Under the pieces are notes generated by a model that made no database searches, was not told the origin of the DNA, and saw only the letters and a program-made list of their open reading frames with translations. Below are positions 1 to 5,216 of a stretch of 9,053 nt of DNA, one piece after another. Made by a program: the position numbers and the translations under genes. Every line of letters begins with the position of its first letter. Within the stretch, counting starts at the first letter, position 1. Location: NCBI GenBank assembly GCA_002298885.1, contig DBMK01000236.1:1-9053 (forward strand). Direction: 5' to 3'. The DNA is from Anaerolineaceae bacterium UBA700. Its GTDB lineage: Bacteria; Chloroflexota; Anaerolineae; Anaerolineales; Anaerolineaceae.

Positions 1-15
1 TTTGAACACCCAATT

Positions 16-669
16 CTATACAACGCCCGTAGTGCGCACGTCCAAAATCTTGTTCACGCAAGGGGTGACCAGTTCCACCAGTTTATCCTTACTGATGTTC
101 TCGACCTTGACCGTGACTTCGGCAGTGTCGCTGCTCTGGCCGTAGAACGAGCCGACCGAGATGATGTTGCCCCCGTTCTGGAAGATGGTCTGCGACAGGC
201 AGGCCAGGCCGCCCGGCGTCTTGGGCATCGACACGGTCAGGCGCACGCCGGGCTCGCGGGCGCCCAGCACTTCCAGGAAGGTCTTGAACAGGTCCGTCTC
301 GGCGATGATCCCGACCAGGCTGTCGCCGGCGACGACCGGGATGCCGCTGATCTCGTTGTCCGCCATGATGCGGGCGGCCTCTTCGATGGGGGTGTCCGGC
401 GTGATGGTGATCACCTCTTTGGTCATCACCCGTTCGACCGGCATGCGGTTCATCACGCCCTGGATCTCGTAGGCGTCCAGGGTGGTGGCAGCCGAGGGCG
501 AATAGCGCAGGATTTGTTTTTCAGATATGATCCCGACCAGCTTGCCGCGTTTATCTACTACCGGCAGGCGGCTGATGTGTTCTTCGGTCATTATTTTCCA
601 GGCGTCGTCCAGCGAGGCCTGGGGGGTAACGGTGATAACAGGATGCGACATGCGGTCGCGTACGAGCAT
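16..669 (-). CDS. AcuB-like CBS-CBS-ACT regulatory protein
   Basis: A 217-residue soluble protein. Residues about 1-58 form a first CBS motif (pattern MSHPVITVTP...HISRLPVVD...LVGIISEKQIL) and residues about 78-135 a second (VMTKEVITITP...EISGIPVV...LVGIIAETDLF). Together they make one Bateman module, which in known families binds adenosine nucleotides. Residues about 141-205 look like an ACT domain (VRLTVSMPKTPGGLACLSQTIFQ, then a strand near VTVKVEN). The CBS-CBS-ACT order and the length match the AcuB family (B. subtilis AcuB is about 214 residues). No catalytic domain is visible, so a ligand-sensing regulatory role is inferred; the partner is unknown. The ATG at 669 is preceded by a good ribosome binding site (GGGAGGTG). 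The gene is divergent from the L,D-transpeptidase. AcuB relates to acetoin metabolism in Bacillus, but nothing nearby supports that role here. Confidence 0.9.
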   Translation of the reverse strand: MLVRDRMSHPVITVTPQASLDDAWKIMTEEHISRLPVVDKRGKLVGIISEKQILRYSPSAATTLDAYEIQGVMNRMPVERVMTKEVITITPDTPIEEAARIMADNEISGIPVVAGDSLVGIIAETDLFKTFLEVLGAREPGVRLTVSMPKTPGGLACLSQTIFQNGGNIISVGSFYGQSSDTAEVTVKVENISKDKLVELVTPCVNKILDVRTTGVV

Positions 670-736
670 AAAACACCTCCCTGGTGCAGATGAGCTTGCG
701 GCCCCGGTCCAGTCTCAACCGGTGTCCACTGCCCTA

Positions 737-742
737 ATTATA
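737..742 (-). promoter_or_regulatory. Candidate -10 box for the CBS-ACT gene
   Basis: Read on the minus strand, 742-737 is TATAAT, about 68 bases upstream of the ATG at 669. I find no convincing -35 at 16-18 bases, so this is only a candidate. It lies in the 263-base divergent intergenic region (670-932), which otherwise holds a second TATAAT on the plus strand at 780-785 and the dyad at 883-910. Confidence 0.3.
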
Positions 743-779
743 TCGCCTTCTGGGAACCAATTCTCCCCTTCATTCGTCC

Positions 780-785
780 TATAAT
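780..785 (+). promoter_or_regulatory. Candidate -10 box for the L,D-transpeptidase gene
   Basis: Plus-strand TATAAT, about 147 bases before the ATG at 933. No clear -35 hexamer sits 16-18 bases upstream. If it is used, the transcript has a long 5' leader carrying the dyad at 883-910. Confidence 0.25.
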
Positions 786-882
786 TAAGTTGCCGTCCAT
801 CTGGTATTCTTATTGCATGGAGGATGGACAAGCGCTCAGTCTTGCGGCGTCACATTTAGTGGCAACATCCTTGCATCTTCAG

Positions 883-910
883 CCTTGACAAGGGGTTAAC
901 CTTGTCAAGG
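883..910 (+). promoter_or_regulatory. Perfect inverted repeat ahead of the L,D-transpeptidase
   Basis: Two 11-base arms, CCTTGACAAGG (883-893) and CCTTGTCAAGG (900-910), are exact reverse complements separated by 6 bases (GGTTAA). Each arm is itself a palindrome around one central base, so the half-site CCTTG occurs four times in alternating orientation. It ends 22 bases before the ATG at 933, so it could be a repressor operator or an RNA hairpin near the start codon. The left arm contains TTGACA, a consensus -35, but no matching -10 follows at normal spacing. Confidence 0.55.
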
Positions 911-932
911 TTGAATTAACGGACAAAACATC

Positions 933-2777
933 ATGGCTACTTCAAACGTCACCCTTTCATCGAACCCGGCGCTCGCCCGCAGCCGGGCCGCAGCAAAGCA
1001 TCGATCCTGGCTCCAGGCGCTGGCGGCGCTGGTACTGGCAGGCATTATCCTGCCCGCCGTCCTCATCCTGGGCGTTCTGATCATCTTTGAAGGCTCGCGC
1101 CTGATCCTGCCTGGCGTCGCTGTCACAGGCCTCGACCTGGGCAGCCTCGGGCAGGACCAGGCCATCGCCGAGCTCAACCAGGCCTGGAATGTGCGCCCCA
1201 CCCTGACCCTCACCAACGGCCAGCGTACCTGGCAGGCCAAGCCCATCGATTACGGCCTGTACCTGGACCCCGGCGCCACTGCCCGCGCCGCCTACGGCGT
1301 GGGCCGTGACAGCTACGCCGACGAGCTCAAGCAGATCTTCACCCGCGCCCGCCGCGACCTGAAGCCGGTAGTGGTCTTCAACCCGGCCTTCGCCCGCGCC
1401 CGCCTGGAGCTGATCGCCGCCGAGATCGGCGCAGTCCCCGAGGAAGCCGGCCTGTTTTACGAAAACGGCAAATGGACCGCCGTCCCCGGCAAGGACGGGC
1501 AGGCCCTGGATATCGACGCCACCCTGGCCCAGTTCACCGCCGATCCCCAATTGGTGATGATGCAGGGGCAGGTCCAGCTAGCGGTCAAAGTCATTACCCC
1601 CCAGGTTGCCGACCTGTCTGCCCTGGCGGCGCACCACCAGGCCCTGGTCGACAAGCCGCTGAACGTGAAGGTCAACGACCCGGTCACCAACCAGTTTTAC
1701 AGCCTGACGATTGCTCCCGAAACCTTGAAGCCCTGGCTGAAGGTGGAAAATGCTCAATCCGCCGACCCGCAGATCGGCCTGGACAGCGCTCCCCTGCTGG
1801 CCTACCTGGACCAGTGGCGTCAGCAAACGCTGGGCACGTGGCGGGTGATCACCCCCATCCAGCACCTCGACCAGCTCGATCAGATCTGGCAGTCGGGCCA
1901 GGACTTGAACGTCTCGACGGCGATCGACCCGGCGCTGGTGGGCAAGCCGCTCAAATTCCGGGCTTACGACCCGATCTCCGACGAAACCTTCACCCTGAGC
2001 ATCCCGCCCGAAACGCTGGCCGCCTGGGTGAAAGTGGACGACCCGCAGTCGACCTCCCCCAAGATCAGCCTGGACGGCAGCCAGCTCCCAGCCTACCTGG
2101 AGCAGTGGAGCAAGCAGACGCTCGGCTCCGGGCGGGTGTTGGATAAGGTAGTGGGCCTGGATAAGCTGACCGACACCTGGCAGAAGGGCAAAGAGCTCTT
2201 CGCCATGGTACGCCGGTTGCCGACCAGCTACACCGTGCGCTCGGGGGACACGATCTATTCGATCTCGGCACAGGTGGGCATCCCCTACTGGCGCATCCAG
2301 AACGCCAACCCGGGCATCTCCGCCAACGGCATTTCCACCGGGCAGACGCTGGTGATCCCTTCCAAGAACGATATGCTGCCCCTGCCGGTGGTGCTGGGCA
2401 AGCGCATCGTCATCAGCATCAGCCAGCAGCACATGTGGGCCTACGAAAACGGCAAACTGAAGGGCGAGTACGTCATCAGCTCCGGCATGGCCAGCTCGCC
2501 CACCATGCCCGGCGTGTTCCAGGTCACCGAGCACATCGTCAACGCCTACGGGGCGCGCTGGGACCTGTGGATGCCACACTGGCTGAGCATTTACGAAGCG
2601 GCGCCGGGCTTCTTCAACGGCATCCACGGCCTGCCAATGCTGCACAACGGCGTGCGCCTGTGGGGCAACGTGCTTGGCCATCCCGCCTCCTACGGCTGCA
2701 TCATAATGACCCTTGCCGAAGCCGAGGAAATTTACAACTGGGCCGACAACGGCACAGTGGTGGAAATCAAGCGCTGA
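933..2777 (+). CDS. Membrane-anchored LysM / YkuD L,D-transpeptidase
   Basis: A 614-residue cell-wall enzyme expected to form or remodel peptidoglycan 3-3 cross-links, or to attach molecules to peptidoglycan, outside the membrane. Residues 1-26 are a basic cytoplasmic tail, about 27-52 a single membrane helix, and about 60-225 resemble PG_binding_4/VanW-associated regions (PGVAVTGLDLGSLGQDQAI). Two related 85-residue units follow at 241-325 and 338-422. LysM is at about 432-476 (SYTVRSGDTIYSISAQVGI...QTLVIPS) and YkuD at about 490-613. The probable catalytic His565 lies in an IHG motif and Cys589 in SYGCIIM. The usual family motif is SHGC[IV]R, so His is replaced by Tyr587 and Arg by Ile591. 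The start has only a weak ribosome binding site (GGA at 921-923). It is a single-gene unit closed by the terminator at 2791-2825. Confidence 0.92.
   Translation: MATSNVTLSSNPALARSRAAAKHRSWLQALAALVLAGIILPAVLILGVLIIFEGSRLILPGVAVTGLDLGSLGQDQAIAELNQAWNVRPTLTLTNGQRTWQAKPIDYGLYLDPGATARAAYGVGRDSYADELKQIFTRARRDLKPVVVFNPAFARARLELIAAEIGAVPEEAGLFYENGKWTAVPGKDGQALDIDATLAQFTADPQLVMMQGQVQLAVKVITPQVADLSALAAHHQALVDKPLNVKVNDPVTNQFYSLTIAPETLKPWLKVENAQSADPQIGLDSAPLLAYLDQWRQQTLGTWRVITPIQHLDQLDQIWQSGQDLNVSTAIDPALVGKPLKFRAYDPISDETFTLSIPPETLAAWVKVDDPQSTSPKISLDGSQLPAYLEQWSKQTLGSGRVLDKVVGLDKLTDTWQKGKELFAMVRRLPTSYTVRSGDTIYSISAQVGIPYWRIQNANPGISANGISTGQTLVIPSKNDMLPLPVVLGKRIVISISQQHMWAYENGKLKGEYVISSGMASSPTMPGVFQVTEHIVNAYGARWDLWMPHWLSIYEAAPGFFNGIHGLPMLHNGVRLWGNVLGHPASYGCIIMTLAEAEEIYNWADNGTVVEIKR
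1653..2198 (+). repeat. Internal duplication in the L,D-transpeptidase
   Basis: Residues 241-325 (bases 1653-1907) and 338-422 (bases 1944-2198) align without gaps over 85 positions, with about 39 identities by hand count, at a constant offset of 97 residues. Shared anchors include KPL, LxIxPETL, AYLxQW, QTLG and the closing W-Q-x-G-x-x-L. This is a diverged tandem duplication of a domain between the PG_binding_4-like region and LysM, probably extending the stalk that holds the catalytic domain away from the membrane. Confidence 0.8.
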
Positions 2778-2790
2778 CCTGCCAATACCC

Positions 2791-2825
2791 AATGGCTGCC
2801 CGAAATGAAACGGGCAGCCATTTTT
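2791..2825 (+). terminator. Intrinsic terminator of the L,D-transpeptidase gene
   Basis: A 12-bp perfect stem (core TGGCTGCCCG at 2793-2802 paired with CGGGCAGCCA at 2811-2820, extended by AA/TT) with an 8-base loop, followed by a T-rich tail (TTTTTATTTC). It begins 14 bases after the stop codon. On the opposite strand no T-run follows, so it acts for the plus strand only. Confidence 0.93.
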
Positions 2826-2861
2826 ATTTCCATTTCCCCTATTCCCTTTGACCTTATTCTT

Positions 2862-3299
2862 TCATTTGGCATGCAGCGAGGCCATGTATTGGTGCTGTGA
2901 ATCGAAGGGGATCGAATCCAGCCTGGCAGCATAGGCAGCCAGATCAGGATCCTAAGAGGCTTTTTTGCGGGCAGCGACCAGCAGCGCACCCTCAGTTGGC
3001 TCGCCCTGCACGCTCTATATTCCTTCCGACTCAATAAGCTGGCTGTCAATGCATAATAACCCTGCTCTTTGCGTCTCGAGGACAGCTGCGTCGCTATTAT
3101 CTGCTGCAATGGCAGAATCTTTTGGATAGATTTCCCCCATGGGCTGATAGCCTACACCGTTGACTGTATAAACCCCGCCCAGCATGTGGATTTCCTGAAC
3201 TGTCATTTGATTTTGGGTGAGGGTGCCGGTCTTGTCAGAACAGATGATGGTGGTCGACCCAAGGGTTTCAACCGCCGGCAGGTTGCGGATAATGGCGCG
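2862..3299 (-). pseudogene. Internal fragment of a type II P-type cation ATPase
   Basis: One minus-strand frame (codons starting at 3299, 3296 and so on) reads [14 protein letters not shown], then [16 protein letters not shown], with the phosphorylated Asp of DKTGT at 3236-3234. Further on come GLLCIDSQL (family usually LCNDS), GEPTEGALLVAARKK near 3002-2961, and LDSIPFDSQHQYMASLH near 2921-2871. These are in the order expected for the phosphorylation and nucleotide-binding domains of PMR1/SERCA-like cation ATPases. The frame is broken by TAG at 3017-3015, TAG at 2954-2952 and TGA at 2864-2862. The membrane helices, the actuator domain and the C-terminal half are all absent. About 145 codons remain of a protein normally near 900 residues. 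This is a dead remnant, joined at its 5' side to a glycosyltransferase remnant. Homology past 2862 towards the terminator is unclear. Confidence 0.88.
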
Positions 3300-3501
3300 A
3301 GGGCAGCCAGCGCAGCTCGAAGGGCGTCGCCAGGCCGTACTGCTCGGCCAGGGCCGGCCAATCCGCCGCGGCCGAACTTCGCGGCAGCCACAGGCACACC
3401 GTGTGCCCCGCCTGGGCCAGCGACTGGCAGACCTTCATGGCCTGGATGCTGTTTGCCGTGCCCGAAGGCACCTGCGAGGCTGAGATGCAGGCGATTCTCA
3501 T
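3295..3501 (-). pseudogene. N-terminal remnant of a family 4-like glycosyltransferase
   Basis: From the ATG at 3501 the frame reads MRIACISASQVPSGTANSIQ followed by [20 protein letters not shown], the typical start of a GT-B glycosyltransferase (family 4/group 1: short beta strand, then S-x-x-x-P-S-x-T-A-N-S-I, then a helix and GH-x-V). It continues to about WLPSR (3309-3295) and then runs into the P-type ATPase remnant out of frame, stopping at TGA after HYPQPAGG. About 69 of the usual 350-400 residues remain. No clear ribosome binding site precedes the ATG. It has the same orientation as the polysaccharide operon at 5213-8925, so it may be a leftover of that cluster; that link is inference. 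Confidence 0.8.
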
Positions 3502-3532
3502 GGTTTTGATTTTACCATTCAGAGGGGGAGAT

Positions 3533-3601
3533 TTAATCACGGAGGCACGGAGGGCACGGAGAAAAACTAAAAAAGAATTTAAAGGTCTTCTCTGTGTCTC
3601 A
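3533..3601. repeat. Decayed copy of the CACGGAGGCACGGAG dispersed repeat
   Basis: Bases 3533-3572 match the left arm of the hairpin at 5134-5173 at about 35 of 40 positions. Bases 3578-3601 resemble its right arm (TTTAAAGG, then TTCTCTGTGTC) with small indels. This copy no longer forms a perfect hairpin. Repeats of this wording are common between genes in many environmental bacterial genomes; that last point is from general knowledge, not shown here. Confidence 0.75.
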
Positions 3602-3635
3602 ATACTGATATTTCGTCTCCATCTTGACTGGTTCA

Positions 3636-3665
3636 ATTATCCTGTACAAATTTGTACAGGATAAT
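3636..3665. promoter_or_regulatory. Perfect 30-bp palindrome with two TGTACA cores
   Basis: The half-site ATTATCCTGTACAAA (3636-3650) is followed immediately by its exact reverse complement (3651-3665). It contains two TGTACA hexamers (3643-3648 and 3653-3658), 10 bases apart centre to centre, one helical turn. It has no T-run after it, so it does not look like a terminator. Paired TGTACA cores are the recognition elements of YefM-type antitoxin repressors, but no toxin or antitoxin gene is next to it, so it may be an orphan operator, another regulator's site, or part of a repeat. Confidence 0.6.
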
Positions 3666-3684
3666 GCAACGTCACAGACCAGTC

Positions 3685-3777
3685 GTAGTGCGGGCGTCCC
3701 CGCCCGACAAAAGGGCCTTCGTCATGAAAATCGCTAAACCAGAGCAGAAAGTCGTCGGGCGAGGACGCCCGACTTAC
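3685..3777. repeat. GC-rich inverted repeat pair
   Basis: Arm 3685-3708 and arm 3754-3777 are reverse complements at 20 of 24 positions, separated by 45 bases. Each arm is also a small hairpin around GGGCG...CGCCC. No protein-coding frame here is believable. It has the look of a short dispersed element between genes. Confidence 0.65.
3754..3773 (-). terminator. Possible terminator hairpin after the lipoprotein gene
   Basis: On the minus strand an 8-bp perfect GC-rich stem (GTCGGGCG/CGCCCGAC) with loop TCCT begins 7 bases after the lipoprotein stop codon. Only a weak T-tract (GACTTTCT) follows, so termination is plausible but not assured. It is the right arm of the larger inverted repeat at 3685-3777. 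Confidence 0.4.
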
Positions 3778-3780
3778 AAA

Positions 3781-5016
3781 TTATTGCCCTGGAACGCCCC
3801 AGATCTGAATTTTCCCTTCCAGGTTGGCTGAGGCAATCCGTTTTCCATCCGGGCTGACTTCCACGATTTCGCCGGCATCCTGGATCTTGGAAAGGACTTC
3901 TCCTGTTTCCACATCCAGAAACAAGATCTCGCTTTTTGTGCAATCGAGAGCCACTCCGTAATGCCTGCTGTCCAAACAATTACTGACAACCAAAATGTCC
4001 GTCGAAGGCAAAAATGCAATCGATAGGGGTGCAAAACCACCAATATCCAGGACAACTTGCCAGTTGCTCAGCTTTTGCACTTCCAAATAATATTTAGGAC
4101 AAGAGGTTCCTAGAAATACAATATAACCTGAATCACTGATCGCCGAATCAAAAACGGTGCAGCCGTCTAATACCCGAAAGCGTCTAATTAATTGGCCGTT
4201 GGAAGAATTCCAGACCTCTACACCCGTAACACCACCTACTGTAATAATTTCGTGACCATCTGGGGAAAATGTGATTGCATAGATATCATGTTTTTCCGCA
4301 TCTATCTTGCGGATCAGCCGGTTTTCAGATAAATCCCAAAGATAAAGCTGTGCGTTATATGCAGTCCCATAGGCCAGAGTTTTGCTGTCTGGGCTGAACG
4401 CTAAAGAAATTGTGCTGCTTTCACCTTGCGGTGAGGACAATGGAGAACCACTTTGCATATCCCATAAAAGAGCTCCTTCAACGGAAAAGGCAGCTGCCAA
4501 TGTTATTCCATTTGGGGAAGAAGCCAATTCAAGATTAATCTTTCCATTTGCTGCAAGGCTAGAAATTAAGCGGCCATCTTTCGTCGACCAGAGTTTTATT
4601 GGAAATGAATCATGGGGTTGCAAGTTAGCAGCTGCCAGGATCGAGCCGTCCGCGTTGAAAGCCAGCCCGCTCATTTGCGGAGCTTGCTGCCATTCGGCGA
4701 TCTCCCGGATTGCTGCAAGGTTGTCACCCGAAATCGGCTGCAAACTCTGGACAGGCAAGATAAAAGGAGTCGCGGTTGGGATCGTAGTTGGGGTCAGGTT
4801 CGTGGTTACCGTCGGCCTGATGGTAACTGTAGCAGTTAGTGAGGGCAAATTAGTCAGGCTCGGGGTTGTGGATCTAGTCGGTGTGCGAGTCACTAAATCG
4901 GCTCTAGAAGTTGAAGGTATCGAAGGCGAGACATTGGAATCCGTCTTGATTATCGTGGCATTTGAACAACCACTCAAAACCAATACAACCAATAACAGCA
5001 GACTGCTTCGTTTCAT
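3781..5016 (-). CDS. Lipoprotein with WD40-type beta-propeller
   Basis: The best start is the ATG at 5016, preceded by AGGGGA at good spacing. It gives a 411-residue protein opening with a lipoprotein signal, MKRSSLLLLVVLVLSGC, lipobox LSGC and lipidated Cys17. The reading frame extends upstream to 5088, but that would bury the signal peptide. Residues about 25-90 are a Thr/Ser/Pro-rich linker. The rest holds about seven WD40-like blades with recurring patterns such as AFSPDSKTLA...YLWDL and TFSPDGHEIITVGG...VEVWN, consistent with one seven-bladed propeller on the outer face of the membrane. No enzyme motif is seen; such propellers usually bind proteins or ligands, and the partner is unknown. 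The coding sequence is visibly AT-richer than the genes on either side and is bracketed by two copies of one repeat family (3533-3601 and 5134-5216), which suggests a separate origin. Confidence 0.88.
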   Translation of the reverse strand: MKRSSLLLLVVLVLSGCSNATIIKTDSNVSPSIPSTSRADLVTRTPTRSTTPSLTNLPSLTATVTIRPTVTTNLTPTTIPTATPFILPVQSLQPISGDNLAAIREIAEWQQAPQMSGLAFNADGSILAAANLQPHDSFPIKLWSTKDGRLISSLAANGKINLELASSPNGITLAAAFSVEGALLWDMQSGSPLSSPQGESSTISLAFSPDSKTLAYGTAYNAQLYLWDLSENRLIRKIDAEKHDIYAITFSPDGHEIITVGGVTGVEVWNSSNGQLIRRFRVLDGCTVFDSAISDSGYIVFLGTSCPKYYLEVQKLSNWQVVLDIGGFAPLSIAFLPSTDILVVSNCLDSRHYGVALDCTKSEILFLDVETGEVLSKIQDAGEIVEVSPDGKRIASANLEGKIQIWGVPGQ

Positions 5017-5096
5017 TTTTCCCCTGAAAATGGACTTTAAATGCGCTGTGGTCTGCCCTTGATCCGACCCCTGGGCCTGTGATCCCAAACAATTTC

Positions 5097-5126
5097 ATTA
5101 TAGCTCTGATTTCAATGAAGAAAACA
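5097..5126 (-). promoter_or_regulatory. Candidate promoter of the lipoprotein gene
   Basis: The minus strand reads TATAAT at 5102-5097, about 80 bases before the ATG at 5016, with a poor -35 (TGTTTT at 5126-5121, spacing 18). It lies between the hairpin at 5134-5216 and the gene, so the gene could have its own transcript separate from the polysaccharide operon. The spacer 5017-5133 shows nothing else. Confidence 0.3.
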
Positions 5127-5133
5127 AATTTAT

Positions 5134-5216
5134 TTAACCACGGAGGCACGGAGGACACTGAGAAAACCTTAAATTTTTTAAGGTTTTCTCAGTGTCCTCA
5201 GTGCCTCTGTGGTTAA
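5134..5216. repeat. Long hairpin repeat closing the polysaccharide operon
   Basis: Arms 5134-5173 and 5177-5216 pair over 40 positions with only two mismatches (5142/5208, which could be a G-U pair in RNA, and 5150/5200) around a 3-base loop. The left arm begins TTAACCACGGAGGCACGGAG. The right arm overlaps the stop codon of the flippase gene (TAA at 5215-5213). As RNA it is a very stable hairpin directly at the operon end and could terminate or protect the transcript. It has the form of a small non-coding mobile or dispersed repeat. Confidence 0.85.

Noticed and set aside
885..913. TTGACA as the -35 of a sigma-70 promoter for the L,D-transpeptidase
   Set aside because: No -10-like hexamer lies 16-18 bases downstream; the match is explained by the inverted repeat.
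1578..2792. 404-residue open frame opposite the L,D-transpeptidase
   Set aside because: It is the antisense shadow of a gene with strong domain evidence; its translation is low-complexity, rich in Gly/His/Val/Asp, and shows no motif.
3069..3509. 146-residue plus-strand frame across the gene remnants
   Set aside because: The minus strand carries clear P-type ATPase and glycosyltransferase motifs; the plus frame is Arg/Pro/Ala-rich with no motif.
3724..3831. Small plus-strand frame starting MKIAKPEQK, downstream of the palindrome
   Set aside because: Only 35 codons, running through the GC-rich repeat into the antisense of the lipoprotein gene, with no ribosome binding site and no resemblance to an antitoxin.
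5017..5088. Longer N-terminus for the lipoprotein, starting at 5088
   Set aside because: It would start at TTG, would place 24 polar residues before a perfect lipoprotein signal peptide, and ignores the good ribosome binding site before the ATG at 5016.
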